Shown here piece after piece: positions 9,277 to 17,959 of a stretch of 64,000 nt of DNA; position 1 is the first letter of the stretch, and every line of letters begins with the position of its first letter. Source of the stretch: Neorhizobium alkalisoli (lineage in GTDB: Bacteria; Pseudomonadota; Alphaproteobacteria; Rhizobiales; Rhizobiaceae); contig NZ_PVBN01000008.1 of NCBI RefSeq assembly GCF_002968635.1, forward strand, positions 62,001 to 126,000, written 5' to 3'. Both the position numbers and the translations under genes were made by a program. The notes beneath the pieces are model-generated. The model had not been told where the DNA came from, ran no database searches, and saw only the letters and a program-made list of their open reading frames with translations.

Positions 9277-9304
9277 GAAGATGCCGGCGGGCGCCGGCAT
9301 CTTC
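9277..9304 (+). terminator. Hairpin terminator after the hydrolase
   Basis: GAAGATGCCGGC (9277-9288) and GCCGGCATCTTC (9293-9304) form a perfect 12-bp stem with a 4-nt GGGC loop. The following bases are not T-rich, so it may serve both converging genes or act as an mRNA 3' stabiliser. Confidence 0.55.
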
Positions 9305-9358
9305 AATGGTTTCAGATGCTTCATGGCGTTTTCGGATTCCCGTCCTCAACAGGATGAA

Positions 9359-10360
9359 TCAATCTCTGAGGTTCTCGCGGTCGAGCTGGGTGGTGAGTGC
9401 CAGGACCGTTTCACAGGTCGGCGTGGGGACGCCGGTGAGCTTGCCGAGGGCGACCACCATGCCGGTCAGCGGGCCGATTTCGAGAGGCTTGCCGGCGTTG
9501 AAATCCTGGAGCATCGAGGTTTTCACCGGGCCGAAACCGCCGGAACGGTTCAGCTGCTCGTCGACACTGCCGTTGAACACCGCGCCGAGCGCTTCGCCAA
9601 CCGCTCTCGTTTCAGTCATGACCTTGCCGATCTGCTCGACCAGCGGCCCGTTCTCCATCATCCTGTCCATCCGGGCACGGGTCAGCGCGCTGATCGGGTT
9701 GTAGGCGGCGTTTCCCATCAGTTTCGTCCAGATCGCGTCGCGGATGCGCTGCGTCGGCACGATCGTGATGCTGGCACGGCCGAAAAGATCGGAAATGGAC
9801 ACGAGGTCTTGCGAGAGTTCTCCCGAGGGTTCGCCAAGGAAAAAGCGGCCGTCGCCATACAGTCGGACCATGCCGGGCTGCATCACTTCGCCGCCCTGGT
9901 AGGCGACGCAACCGATCACCCGCTCGGGCCCGACGAGCCGCCAGAGTTTGCCGTCGGGGTCGAGTTCGGGCAATTGGCGTTCCGGGTGGCCGCTTTCCTC
10001 GTCCCGGTGGAAGTACCACCAGGGAATACCGTTGACGACCGGCACGACGCGTGTCCCCTCCTTGAGGAGACCGGCAAGGCCTTCGGCCGCATCCGCAAGC
10101 TGATGGCCCTTGACGCCGGTGATGACGAGATCCTGTTTCGGCAATTCCCTTGGGTCGCTGGTGGCGAGAAGCCGTACGTTCAGCGAGCCTTCTTCACCGG
10201 TCTTGACGATGGTGAGACCCTTTTCGCGGATCGCCTCCAGATGCGCACCGCGGGCGATGACCGAAACATTGACCTCGTCGCCAAGCGTGCTGGCGATCTT
10301 CGCGGCAAATGCTCCGCCGAGAGCGCCCGCGCCATAGACACAGATATTCCTGATCGCCAT
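9359..10360 (-). CDS. 2-Dehydropantoate 2-reductase family protein
   Basis: A 333-residue NADPH-dependent reductase of the PanE/ApbA family. The Rossmann signature [14 protein letters not shown] is at the N-terminus. The family's catalytic-domain motifs follow: the lysine in '[20 protein letters not shown]' (about residue 218) and the C-terminal [14 protein letters not shown]. PanE makes pantoate for coenzyme A. Rhizobia often carry several paralogues of unknown substrate, so assignment to pantoate synthesis is not certain. It is convergent with the exported hydrolase and transcribed alone. Confidence 0.85.
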   Translation of the reverse strand: MAIRNICVYGAGALGGAFAAKIASTLGDEVNVSVIARGAHLEAIREKGLTIVKTGEEGSLNVRLLATSDPRELPKQDLVITGVKGHQLADAAEGLAGLLKEGTRVVPVVNGIPWWYFHRDEESGHPERQLPELDPDGKLWRLVGPERVIGCVAYQGGEVMQPGMVRLYGDGRFFLGEPSGELSQDLVSISDLFGRASITIVPTQRIRDAIWTKLMGNAAYNPISALTRARMDRMMENGPLVEQIGKVMTETRAVGEALGAVFNGSVDEQLNRSGGFGPVKTSMLQDFNAGKPLEIGPLTGMVVALGKLTGVPTPTCETVLALTTQLDRENLRD

Positions 10361-10440
10361 GAGCTTTCGTCCCCGCTTGCGTGCAATGCGGTAGATTTAG
10401 GCCATCCTGGCGGAGCAGGCGAACGAGTTTTTGTGATGGG

Positions 10441-10659
10441 TCAATGCGTCCGGTTGCCGGGCAGCAGTTCTGTCCGCCTGAGTTCGTCGATCGCGGCGAC
10501 CGCATCTTCGACCGACCATCCGGCCTTGACTGCGGCTGCGACCATCTTGACTTCGGCCTCTTCCTCGAGCGCCAGGAAGAGCGGCTCGAGCGCCTCCTGC
10601 ACGGTCAGGATATGTTCATCGGGGGACGGGACGGACGCGCGTGCGGCAGACGTAGGCAT
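10441..10659 (-). CDS. Small helical protein of unknown function
   Basis: A 72-residue acidic protein with a disordered N-terminus ([16 protein letters not shown]) and two amphipathic helices rich in Glu and Ala ([29 protein letters not shown], then [14 protein letters not shown]). It resembles no family I can name. A purine-rich GAGAGGAG stands about 11 nt before the ATG. Its start region is 233 bp from ftsZ on the opposite strand. Confidence 0.55.
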   Translation of the reverse strand: MPTSAARASVPSPDEHILTVQEALEPLFLALEEEAEVKMVAAAVKAGWSVEDAVAAIDELRRTELLPGNRTH

Positions 10660-10891
10660 GGTACGCGATGCTCCTCTCTCGCATTGTCTCATTTTTGTGA
10701 TCAGACTCTTCACAATTATCGGATGCGCAAAATGTTCCGTGCGCATGTGGAAAATTCTCGGTTTTCCACCACTCTGCATCAGCGCTTGTTCTTTCGCCAA
10801 GCCTCTGCCTTGTTGCACAGCTAAAATACACGCTGATTCGGACGGCCGACGGGGCCGCTCGGGCGGCGGAGCCGATGCCAAGGAGATTGCG

Positions 10892-11917
10892 ATGACGGAC
10901 GGCAAGAAATATCAGATTACCGAGATGCGGCCGAAAATCACCGTGATCGGTGTCGGTGGCGGTGGCGGCAATGCCATCAACAACATGATTGCCGAAGAGC
11001 TCGAAGGGGTCGATTTCATCGCCGCAAATACCGATGCCCAGGTGCTCGCAACCTCCAAGGCCTCCCGCCGCATCCAGCTTGGCGCCCATGTGACGGAAGG
11101 GCTCGGGGCAGGGTCGCTGCCGGAGATCGGCCGCGCAGCCGCCGAAGAATCGATCGACGAGATCATGGATCATCTTTCCGGTTCGCATATGTGCTTCGTG
11201 ACGGCCGGCATGGGCGGCGGAACGGGCACCGGCGCAGCCCCGGTGATTGCCCAGGCGGCACGTGCCGCCGGGATACTGACGGTCGGCGTCGTGACGAAGC
11301 CGTTCACCTTCGAAGGCAATCGTCGCATGAAGACGGCCGAAACCGGCATCGAGGAGTTGCGCCGGGCAGCCGATACGGTGATCGTCATCCCCAACCAGAA
11401 CCTCTTCCGCATCGCTGACGCAAAGACGACCTTTGCGGACGCCTTCATGACCGCCGACCGGGTCCTGTTTGCAGGTGTCGGCTGCATCACCGACCTGATC
11501 GTCAAGGAAGGCCTGATCAACCTCGACTTCGCCGACGTGAAGTCGGTGATGAAGGGCATGGGCCGGGCGATGATGGGCACGGGCGAAGCTTCCGGCGACG
11601 GACGCGCGCTGCTTGCCGCGGAAGGCGCGATCGCCAACCCGTTGCTCGACGACATCTCCATGAAGGGCGCCAAGGGCGTGCTGATCTCGATCTCCGGCGG
11701 CTCCGACATGACGCTTTTCGAAGTGGACGAGGCTGCAAGCCGCATCCGCGACGAAGTCATGGATGACGCCGATATCGTCGTCGGCGCGATCTTCGACCGC
11801 AATCTGGACGGCAAGTTCCGCGTCTCGGTCGTGGCGACCGGCCTCGATGGCGATCAGGCGGGCGCAGCCGCAGGCGCTCCGGCCGACCTGCAGGCCATGC
11901 CCCGCACATTGCAGTAA
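10892..11917 (+). CDS. ftsZ2: Short FtsZ (second FtsZ, FtsZ2 type)
   Basis: A tubulin-like GTPase of 341 residues. The GTP-binding loop is [11 protein letters not shown] (about residue 23) and the tubulin signature [12 protein letters not shown] (about residue 107); the T7-loop region and [11 protein letters not shown] are intact. It ends right after the globular core (about residue 325), with a short Ala-rich tail and no long linker or C-terminal FtsA/ZipA-binding peptide. Rhizobia carry such a truncated ftsZ2 in addition to the ftsZ of the division cluster. AGGAG lies 6 nt before this ATG. The long open frame extending upstream runs antisense through the PanE-like gene and is not coding. 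Confidence 0.9.
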   Translation: MTDGKKYQITEMRPKITVIGVGGGGGNAINNMIAEELEGVDFIAANTDAQVLATSKASRRIQLGAHVTEGLGAGSLPEIGRAAAEESIDEIMDHLSGSHMCFVTAGMGGGTGTGAAPVIAQAARAAGILTVGVVTKPFTFEGNRRMKTAETGIEELRRAADTVIVIPNQNLFRIADAKTTFADAFMTADRVLFAGVGCITDLIVKEGLINLDFADVKSVMKGMGRAMMGTGEASGDGRALLAAEGAIANPLLDDISMKGAKGVLISISGGSDMTLFEVDEAASRIRDEVMDDADIVVGAIFDRNLDGKFRVSVVATGLDGDQAGAAAGAPADLQAMPRTLQ

Positions 11918-11919
11918 AT

Positions 11920-11942
11920 CTGTTCTCTTATTTCGAGAACAG
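11920..11942. terminator. Hairpin between ftsZ2 and the TetR gene
   Basis: CTGTTCTC (11920-11927) and GAGAACAG (11935-11942) pair across a 7-nt TTATTTC loop just after the ftsZ2 stop. It includes the last codons of the convergent TetR gene. Confidence 0.4.
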
Positions 11943-12623
11943 CAGCTTGATATAGGAGCGGTAGGTGAGAATCTGCCGCTCCAGTTGGTTCGGGTCCTTG
12001 AGAGCCTTCGACATGATGATCGAGCCGTCGAAGATGCAGGACAGCATGTTGGCCACGTCTTCGAGGTTTATCGGGTCGCGCGGCGGATGAACGGCGGCGA
12101 TCTCCTCGATATGGCCGAGGAACCGGGCGTTCCACGCTTTGACGGAATTGGCGTTGGTTTCGTGGATTTCGCGGTCGAAGAGCCGCTCCTGATAGCAGAT
12201 GGAGGCGATCAGGCAGCCTGGATGCCCGCCCGGCAGGTCCCTTGCAAGTTCGCTCAGCAGTTTCAGCCCCAATAGGAAGGCCTGCAGCGGATCATCGTTA
12301 AGCTCGCGGGCACGGCCGAAAATCTCGTCGAAGATACGGTCGTTCTCTGCCACATAGCGGCGCAGCATCTCGCGCGCCAATTCGTTCTTGTCCCGGAAAT
12401 GGTAGAAGAAGCCGCTTTTTGTGATGCCGGCTTCGGCGATCAGTTCGTCGATCGAGGTGGCCGCAAAACCCTTGGCAAGGACCGCAGCCTCCGCGATTTC
12501 CAGAAGGCGTTCGCGCGTGGCCGCTCCCTTGCGGGTGTCCCGTGGCTCTGAAAACTTGACCGCCGGTACAGTTTCGGCTCGTCCCGGAACGGGCTCCTGC
12601 AGCATCTCGTCTACCGGAGACAT
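11928..12623 (-). CDS. TetR/AcrR-family transcriptional regulator
   Basis: A 231-residue regulator with an extended N-terminus, then a TetR helix-turn-helix at about residues 33-80 (TRERLLEIAEAAVLAKGFAATSIDELIAEAGITKSGFFYHFRDKNEL, shown here in parts: 'TSIDELIAEAGITKSGFFYHF'). The C-terminal ligand domain has PGCLIASICYQERLFDR, typical of the subgroup with a TetR_C cysteine-rich loop. The start has GGGAGG upstream. It is divergent from the homocysteine methyltransferase homologue. A CGCTC-N4-GAGCG palindrome at 12678-12691 in the shared 163-bp spacer is a possible operator. Confidence 0.85.
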   Translation of the reverse strand: MSPVDEMLQEPVPGRAETVPAVKFSEPRDTRKGAATRERLLEIAEAAVLAKGFAATSIDELIAEAGITKSGFFYHFRDKNELAREMLRRYVAENDRIFDEIFGRARELNDDPLQAFLLGLKLLSELARDLPGGHPGCLIASICYQERLFDREIHETNANSVKAWNARFLGHIEEIAAVHPPRDPINLEDVANMLSCIFDGSIIMSKALKDPNQLERQILTYRSYIKLLFSK

Positions 12624-12786
12624 GCTAACCTCCCGATTTCGCTGGGCATTGCGGACGGGCCAGATGGCTGTACCACGCGCTCACTAGAGCGAATGCCCAT
12701 TCTTCTGCGAAAAATCTGCCATTCCCCGAGCGGAACGGAGCGATATCCGACGTCCGCTCCCTATCTTTTACCACAGGAGAGAGACC

Positions 12787-13737
12787 ATGGCCAAATATCG
12801 CAGCAACCTGCCGCAGCTCAAAGGCGCCGATTTTCTGACCGACGCGGGCCTTGAAACGACGCTCGTCTTCCATCGCGGTATCGATCTTCCCGCATTTGCC
12901 GCCTTTCCGCTTCTCGACGATGCAAAAGGCCGCGAGGAACTGACCGAATATTACGAGGCCTACCTTGCGATTGCCCGCGAGCGTCGTCTCGGTTTCATCC
13001 TCGATACGCCGACCTGGAGGGCGAATGCCGATTGGGGGCCGCAGCTCGGCTATGATCGCGAGGCGCTGAGGGCGCTTAACTTGCGTTCGGTCGAATATGT
13101 CGAGAGGTTGCGGCGGCTCTGGGAGAGGCCGGGCGCCCCGATCGTGCTGAACGGCGTCATCGGGCCGCGCGGCGACGGCTACAAGGACGGCAACATGGAC
13201 CCCCTTGCGGCCGAGGACTATCACGCCTTCCAGACGGAAGCCTTTGCAGCAAGCGAAGCGGACATGGTCTCGGCCATCACCATGAACAATGTCGGCGAGG
13301 CGGTCGGCATCGTCCGGGCAGCCCGGCGCGCCGGCATGCCTTGTGTCGTCTCCTTCACCGTCGAGACGGACGGGAGGCTCGCCAACGGCAAGAGCTTGCA
13401 GGCGGCGATCGAGGAAACGGATGCGGAGACCGGGGCTTATTCCGCCTATTACATGGTCAACTGCGCCCATCCGAGCCATTTCGAGGATGCGCTTTCCCGA
13501 GGCGAGGCCTGGGTGCAGCGGATCTTAGGCATCCGTGCCAACGCCTCGACGAAGAGCCATCAGGAGCTCGACGATTCGACTGAACTCGATATCGGCGATC
13601 CGATCGATCTCGGCGCGCGCTACCGGTCGCTGCGCGGGAGCTATCCGTCGATGCGGGTGCTCGGCGGCTGCTGCGGCACGGATCATCGGCATATTCGGGC
13701 GATCTGCGACGCCTGCCTGCCGGCCGTCGCGGCGTAA
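12787..13737 (+). CDS. Homocysteine S-methyltransferase family protein
   Basis: A 316-residue TIM-barrel methyltransferase of the BHMT/MmuM family. The zinc-binding cysteines are visible in MVNCAHPSHF (about residue 224) and GGCCGTDHRHI (about residue 298). The N-terminal DAGLETTLVF is the usual opening strand. These enzymes move a methyl group from S-methylmethionine, a betaine or a similar donor to homocysteine; the donor cannot be told here. It starts at an ATG behind CAGGAGAGAG. Divergent transcription from a TetR gene suggests control by that regulator. Confidence 0.85.
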   Translation: MAKYRSNLPQLKGADFLTDAGLETTLVFHRGIDLPAFAAFPLLDDAKGREELTEYYEAYLAIARERRLGFILDTPTWRANADWGPQLGYDREALRALNLRSVEYVERLRRLWERPGAPIVLNGVIGPRGDGYKDGNMDPLAAEDYHAFQTEAFAASEADMVSAITMNNVGEAVGIVRAARRAGMPCVVSFTVETDGRLANGKSLQAAIEETDAETGAYSAYYMVNCAHPSHFEDALSRGEAWVQRILGIRANASTKSHQELDDSTELDIGDPIDLGARYRSLRGSYPSMRVLGGCCGTDHRHIRAICDACLPAVAA

Positions 13738-13760
13738 CGGGAGATCTGCCCAAATCGGTG

Positions 13761-13801
13761 ACGACAACGCCCTCCGGATACCTTCCAGAGGGCGTTGTCG
13801 T
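13761..13801. terminator. Bidirectional terminator
   Basis: A perfect 14-bp inverted repeat (ACGACAACGCCCTC at 13761-13774, its complement at 13788-13801) with a 13-nt loop lies between convergent genes. The plus strand continues with TCTTGCTTTC. Confidence 0.7.
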
Positions 13802-13816
13802 CTTGCTTTCGCGGGA

Positions 13817-14728
13817 TCAGAAGCGGGAGGTGACCAGCAGGTCTTCCTCCTCGTCGCGCTGCCGGCCGCCGAGTGCTGCTGCAGCCGAGGAGATGAAGGC
13901 GCCGACCAAGAGCGACAGCGATCCGACAAGCGCCGTCGTCGCGGCCGCCTTGCGGGCTTCGTCGGCTGCCCGCTGGGCGGCCACCTTGGCGTCCTCGATC
14001 CTTTTCAGGACCGCATCGACGCGGGCGCGGGCTTCCTCGGGAGAAAGGCCGGCGCGGGCGGAGACGATCGTGGCCAGATAGGCCTTGTCATCTTCCGGCA
14101 CGCCGCCCTGCAGGGCCCCGTTCACCAGGATCCGCGAGACCTCGGCGGTGGCCGCCGCATTGTCGGTCTCCGCACGCTGCTGCGCCAGCTGCGGGCGCAG
14201 GAGCGCATCGGTGAAGTAGGAGGTCGCGGCATTGGTATCGGCATCATCCGAGGAGGACGCCGCCGCTGCCGAACCCGCAACACCTGCAGTCGCCGCCGCG
14301 GTTCCGACCGCCTGCGCACCGGCGCCCGCAAGCGAGGTCAGCGACGAGGCGAGGAAACCGGCCACGAAGATCGTTGCCAACGCCCAGGATACGAAGCCAT
14401 GCGCGGTATCCCGGAAGAAGACTTCATCCGTATGGACCGCCGCCCATTTGGTTCTGAGCCTTCCGGTCAGATAGCCGCCGAGGGCCGCCGACAGCCATTG
14501 CACGACCACCAGCCAGATTGCGGCGGTGATGCCGACAGTTGCAGCCGAACTGCTTTCCCCCGACCAGGGCGAGACCATGGTCAGGCCGAGACCGGAGCCG
14601 AAAAGGATGAGGATGAGGCTGATGCCGGTAGCGGCAACCGCACCGCCGATGATCGGCCCCCAGGCAATCGCGGATTGTGACGACTCGACCGGAGTTAGCG
14701 CCGTGGAGCCTGTCGATGAGATTGGCAT
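13817..14728 (-). CDS. Integral membrane protein ('PhnA-like' rhizobial family)
   Basis: A 303-residue protein. Hydrophobic segments at about residues 22-48, 65-85, 113-135 and 270-290 enclose a long Ala-rich, charged helical region (about residues 175-265, with 'EEARARVDAVLKRIEDAKVAAQRAADEA' features). Similar proteins in rhizobia are annotated 'PhnA-like' for historical reasons; nothing here resembles a phosphonate enzyme. It lies 10 bp downstream of a 25-codon membrane microprotein, with its own GGAG before the ATG, so the two form an operon. Confidence 0.7.
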   Translation of the reverse strand: MPISSTGSTALTPVESSQSAIAWGPIIGGAVAATGISLILILFGSGLGLTMVSPWSGESSSAATVGITAAIWLVVVQWLSAALGGYLTGRLRTKWAAVHTDEVFFRDTAHGFVSWALATIFVAGFLASSLTSLAGAGAQAVGTAAATAGVAGSAAAASSSDDADTNAATSYFTDALLRPQLAQQRAETDNAAATAEVSRILVNGALQGGVPEDDKAYLATIVSARAGLSPEEARARVDAVLKRIEDAKVAAQRAADEARKAAATTALVGSLSLLVGAFISSAAAALGGRQRDEEEDLLVTSRF

Positions 14729-14738
14729 TTCCGTCTCC

Positions 14739-14816
14739 TCAGCGCATGAAGAGGACGAGAAGGATGACGATCGGCAGCGGAATGCCGAGTAGCCAGAGCA
14801 GAATACCGCGTCCCAT
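14739..14816 (-). CDS. 25-residue membrane microprotein
   Basis: ATG at 14816 preceded by CAGGAG, then 25 codons giving a single hydrophobic helix: MGRGILLWLL, GIPLPIVILL, VLFMR, and TGA. The Gly-Arg-Gly start, the Leu-Trp-Leu run and the Gly-Ile-Pro-x-Pro kink resemble tiny membrane proteins seen across Alphaproteobacteria, often without annotation. It immediately precedes the larger membrane protein gene. Size alone would exclude it from most gene calls, but the ribosome site and composition support it. Confidence 0.65.
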   Translation of the reverse strand: MGRGILLWLLGIPLPIVILLVLFMR

Positions 14817-15013
14817 GGTGAATCTCCTGTAAGATCATGGTTTGTCTATCGAAGTTCGCCCTTTCAACACGCCGGTGCCCCATTAGTTCCTAGGGGTAGG
14901 ATATTTCCGGTTTCTGCTGCGTTCGTTTCTGTCCGGCCGGTCTATGCACCCAATTTTGGCCATGCCGACGAACCGGACCTGGCTTTGCCATTCCGGGGAC
15001 GAAGAGTGGTCGG

Positions 15014-15073
15014 ACGGGGCGCTGGGAGCTGCCTCGTAAGTTAGTTTTTAGGTGACACCTCTCAGCGCCCCGT
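15014..15073. repeat. Long stem-loop, 15-bp arms
   Basis: ACGGGGCGCTGGGAG (15014-15028) is complementary to CTCTCAGCGCCCCGT (15059-15073) except for one position. The loop is 30 nt and contains TTAGTTTTTAGGTGACA. Confidence 0.5.
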
Positions 15074-15135
15074 TCGGCGGTTTTTATCCGCGACTGCGGT
15101 CCCTCTGCCTTGGCCTTTCGGGATGGTGTTCGTCT

Positions 15136-15203
15136 GGTTCCTGATACTCGTCCGGATCCTCGGGTTTAACCCGAGGACCAACCGGCAAGGGTGAACAGGA
15201 ACC
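15136..15203. repeat. Nested palindrome, rhizobial intergenic repeat type
   Basis: Outer arms GGTTCCTG (15136-15143) and CAGGAACC (15196-15203) enclose an inner hairpin TCCTCGGGT-tta-ACCCGAGGA (15157-15177). The inner CCTCGGG...CCCGAGG core resembles interspersed palindromes common in rhizobial intergenic DNA. Confidence 0.5.
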
Positions 15204-15775
15204 GCCGCCGGACTTTCCGCTTGAGGCGGACGGACTTCAAAGAGTCCGGCGAAACCATCCTTCGGGCCACCCTGTGTGCCGCACAGGCACATCCGGCGCG
15301 CGCTTTCGGGCATCAAGAGATGAGGGGCCGGTCCGCAACCCTTCATCTCTCCCCGTGTCGCCGGAGGGAGACCATTTTCCGCGGACCCCTGATGCAAGGA
15401 CTTACGTCGTTTCCCTGCACCCGGCGCCGGTCCCGCCTCGCCAGAACGCCTTCCGGTGTATCCGATGCGGGACGGGGAGAGTGTAGGCATGGATGGGGAG
15501 GGCGGGGATGAACGGAGACGAAATTTTTTGCAATCAGGCAGCAACCGCCGCCAACCCGCCCGATCGTTCTCTGACAAGCTTGCACTTTTGATCAGTCTTG
15601 CTGACAAAGTCAAAAAGGATCAAAATTCATTTTTATACCTGTTCATCGGGATGTCGGATGACCAGAGCGGCGAAGCCGGCAACTTTCCACTTGGCGGAGA
15701 ACACAAATTACCCGCTCCGTTGCCGGGCAAACATTGATGGTGAATGAACTGCGACAATTCTCAGGAGCTCACACA

Positions 15776-16270
15776 ATGGCAGGCACCAAGCGGTCCTATG
15801 ATGAGTCGCTTTTGCGGAAGGCCTTCGATGTGGCACGGCGTTCGCGCGAAGGCGGGGATCACCCATTTGGATCAATTCTCGCCGATCATGATGGCAATGT
15901 CTTGCTGGAACAGTGCAATGGCTACAGTTCGGAAGGCGGCGACCGCACGGCCCATGCCGAGAAGCTTCTCGCCACGCGCGCCGGCAAAGCCTATGACCTG
16001 AAGTTTCTTGCCGGATGCACGATGTACACATCCGCGGAACCATGCGCCATGTGTTCAGGCGCAATCTATTGGGCAGGCATAGGGCGCGTCGTGTTTGGCC
16101 TTTCCGAGAGAGAGATGAAACAGCAGATTGGCAATAGCCAGGAAAATCCGACGCTCGATCTCCCTTGCCACATCGTGTTCGCCGCGGGTCAGCGCCCAAC
16201 GGAAGTCGTCGGCCCCATGCTTGCGGGCGAGGCGGCGAAACTCCACGAAGAATACTGGTCTCGCCGCTAA
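15776..16270 (+). CDS. Nucleoside/guanine deaminase-type zinc deaminase
   Basis: A 164-residue cytidine/deoxycytidylate-deaminase-fold enzyme. The zinc and proton-shuttle motif is H60-A-E62 (RTAHAEKL), and the second zinc motif is PCAMC (C90 and C93). The motif EPCAMCSGAIYWAGIGRVVFGLS matches the guanine-deaminase/tRNA-adenosine-deaminase group more than pyrimidine deaminases. The exact base is uncertain. The start at 15776 has AGGAG 9 nt upstream; an earlier in-frame ATG at 15737 lacks one. Confidence 0.82.
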   Translation: MAGTKRSYDESLLRKAFDVARRSREGGDHPFGSILADHDGNVLLEQCNGYSSEGGDRTAHAEKLLATRAGKAYDLKFLAGCTMYTSAEPCAMCSGAIYWAGIGRVVFGLSEREMKQQIGNSQENPTLDLPCHIVFAAGQRPTEVVGPMLAGEAAKLHEEYWSRR

Positions 16271-16644
16271 TGGCCCTTCTACGACATGGCACCTAGCCGC
16301 TAATATCACTCCTCGCGACGATCCCGGGGAGTTCAAGGGATTGGAGTCGGGTGACAATTGCTGCCCAATTGCGGAAGTTTCCTGCAACCGATTGTTTTTG
16401 CCGATCTGGAAGGCGGCGTGTCCCCGAACTGCCGGCAGGACATGGAGTGGAGATGGAGAGGCGCGGTCGATCGAAGATCGGCCCTGACCGGCGGGTTTCC
16501 AGCCGCGTCTAGATCATCATGGCTACCACGAACTGATGAGCCTTTGGCGTTTCGATCATGCCGCCTGCCGTTTGTTTCGTCCGCAGGATGGGAGTAGGAT
16601 TTCCGGTCCTCTGGCCTGCGCCGGAGTTTTGTGAGGAGGCAAAG
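16271..16644. other. Intergenic, nothing recognised
   Basis: The 374 bp between the deaminase and the DUF1059 gene contain only short out-of-frame reading frames without ribosome sites. I see no RNA gene or repeat in it. Confidence 0.4.
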
Positions 16645-16848
16645 ATGGGACGCAAATTTATCGACTGCCGGGAGTTTCCGAGCGAGATGAAATGCACCGT
16701 AGCCATATCGGCAGACAACATGGACGAGCTCGTCAATGCCGCCGTCCAGCATGCGGTTGCCGTCCATGGTCACAGCGATACGCCGGAATTCCGCACTGAA
16801 ATCCAGAAAGCTATCCACGACATGGAGCCCTCGCGCAGTGTTGCGTAA
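16645..16848 (+). CDS. DUF1059 small protein
   Basis: A 67-residue protein matching DUF1059: GRKFIDCREFPSEMKCTVAI with two cysteines near residues 8 and 16, then 'ADNMDELVNAAVQHAVAVHGH' and a C-terminal 'IQKAIHDM'. The HGHSDTPEF segment is typical. Its function is unknown. The ATG at 16645 follows a strong GAGGAGG, which rules out the longer frame starting at 16558. Confidence 0.8.
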   Translation: MGRKFIDCREFPSEMKCTVAISADNMDELVNAAVQHAVAVHGHSDTPEFRTEIQKAIHDMEPSRSVA

Positions 16849-17209
16849 CAGGGTTTGCTGTTTTTGACGAAATGCCGGGTTGAGGTCGAAACGCCGTCTT
16901 CTGCGAAAGAGGCGGCGTTCGATCTCATGCGGCGTCTTGTTATCCCGGAACGAGGCTGACCTTCCCGCGGCACTCGCTGATTTTCCTCATGCCGGAAACA
17001 CGTGGGGACGACCGTTGCCGCTTCTTTTCGGAACCATCTGGGAGATGCCGCCAACGACCGCTTTCGGCCCGATGCGGGCATCAGACGATTGCAAAACTCG
17101 GTCGCTCGCACACGGGTTTTGCGACAGGAGTTCCTCATTTTTTGATGGCTGAGGTCAGTCGTTGAACCTAGGATTTCCGCAGCAAAAGAAAGCTGCCTCG
17201 AAATAGCTT
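16849..17209. other. Intergenic region
   Basis: A hairpin at 16890-16919 (AACGCCG...CGGCGTT with an inner TCTT/AAGA pair) may end the DUF1059 transcript but lacks a T tract. Nothing else is recognised before the ArsR-family operator. Confidence 0.4.
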
Positions 17210-17242
17210 GCGAATCGCATAAGTACGTGCTTATGTGTTCGC
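17210..17242 (+). promoter_or_regulatory. ArsR-family operator with embedded promoter
   Basis: A 33-bp near-palindrome: outer GCGAA/TTCGC and inner CATAAG-TACGTG-CTTATG, ending directly at the ATG. TTGCGA (17208-17213) and TTATGT (17231-17236), 17 bp apart, are promoter-like and would start transcription at about the ATG. No ribosome site is present. Confidence 0.6.
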
Positions 17243-17557
17243 ATGATCGAGAATGACTTCTTCCGAGCTTTGGCAGACCCGACCCGCCGTGCGATCTTTG
17301 AGAAGCTGGCGGCAGGGAGCATGAACGCCAGTGCCTTGCGCGAGGGCATGGAGATTAGCCAGCCGGCGATGTCGCAACACCTCGCAGTTCTGCGCAGTGC
17401 AAAGCTCGTGAGGGAAGAACGACAGGGGCGTTTCGTGAATTACGAAGTCGATCCCGATGGGCTGGCTCTCATCGCCCAGTGGCTCGCAAAATACCGCGCC
17501 TACTGGCCGGAGCGTATCGCAGCACTCAAAGTCTTGCTGAAGGACATGGATCAATGA
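17243..17557 (+). CDS. ArsR-family winged-helix regulator (SRPBCC partner)
   Basis: A 104-residue repressor: 'FFRALADPTRRAIFEKLAAGSMNASALREGMEISQPAMSQHLAVL' (in parts: 'DPTRRAIFEKL', 'SQPAMSQHLAVL') is the classical ArsR helix-turn-helix, followed by the wing 'VREERQGRFVNYEVD'. It has no cysteine metal site and belongs to the subgroup encoded next to AHSA1/SRPBCC proteins. It overlaps that gene by 4 nt. It probably represses itself through the palindrome abutting the start codon. Confidence 0.87.
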   Translation: MIENDFFRALADPTRRAIFEKLAAGSMNASALREGMEISQPAMSQHLAVLRSAKLVREERQGRFVNYEVDPDGLALIAQWLAKYRAYWPERIAALKVLLKDMDQ

Positions 17558-17913
17558 ACGAAGGGAAGACCAGGGAGCAGGATAGCGGCGTCGAGTTGGA
17601 ATTTGACCTGGGCGATCCGCCGCAAAAGGTCTGGCGTGCTGTCACCATTCCCGAACTTCGGGAAAGGTGGTTGCCGAAGGAAGCATTGGCTGATCCCGAG
17701 GCGATCACCGTCACCCCCGGCCAGGAAGTTCGCTACAAGCTGCGTGATGATACCCCGCCTTTCCTTGAAAGCACCGTGACGTTCACGATCACCCCGAATG
17801 CCACTGGCGGCACCTGCCTTCGGATCGTCCACGAACTGACGGACGCAAGATTCGATGGAATGGCAAGAGCGCCGGCGAACAGCAACAGCCCGCCCCTCAT
17901 GCTCGCCGCCTGA
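17554..17913 (+). CDS. SRPBCC (AHSA1-like) domain protein
   Basis: A 119-residue protein of the START/Bet v1-like superfamily: 'VELEFDLGDPPQKVWRAVTIPELRERWLP' features at residues 12-40 and a beta-rich remainder ending in RIVHEL. Such proteins bind a hydrophobic ligand; the ligand is unknown. The ATGA overlap with the ArsR-type gene indicates translational coupling. The final 20 residues (PANSNSPPLML) look irregular, and the protein is a little shorter than most relatives, so the C-terminal helix may be truncated. Confidence 0.75.
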   Translation: MNEGKTREQDSGVELEFDLGDPPQKVWRAVTIPELRERWLPKEALADPEAITVTPGQEVRYKLRDDTPPFLESTVTFTITPNATGGTCLRIVHELTDARFDGMARAPANSNSPPLMLAA

Positions 17914-17959
17914 TACGGCGAGCCTCCCCCCTTAAATTCTGAGAATCTGGAGGTCGCCG

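Larger units (their letters stand above)
14817..15775. other. 959-bp intergenic region with palindromic elements
   Basis: No protein gene is convincing here; the open frames are Pro/Arg-rich GC artefacts. Structured repeats occur at 15014-15073 and 15136-15203 (separate entries). The right end (15,560-15,650) becomes AT-rich (ACAAAGTCAAAAAGGATCAAAATTC-like, in part) and probably holds the promoter of the deaminase gene. Confidence 0.5.

Noticed and set aside
9260..10891. Long open frame in front of ftsZ2 giving an 885-residue fusion
   Set aside because: It runs antisense to the PanE-like gene and past the small helical protein gene. The FtsZ start with its AGGAG at 10881 is clear, and the upstream part has no domain.
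15062..15613. 183-codon minus-strand frame in the large intergenic region
   Set aside because: It is rich in Pro and Arg, crosses palindromic repeats and has no ribosome site.
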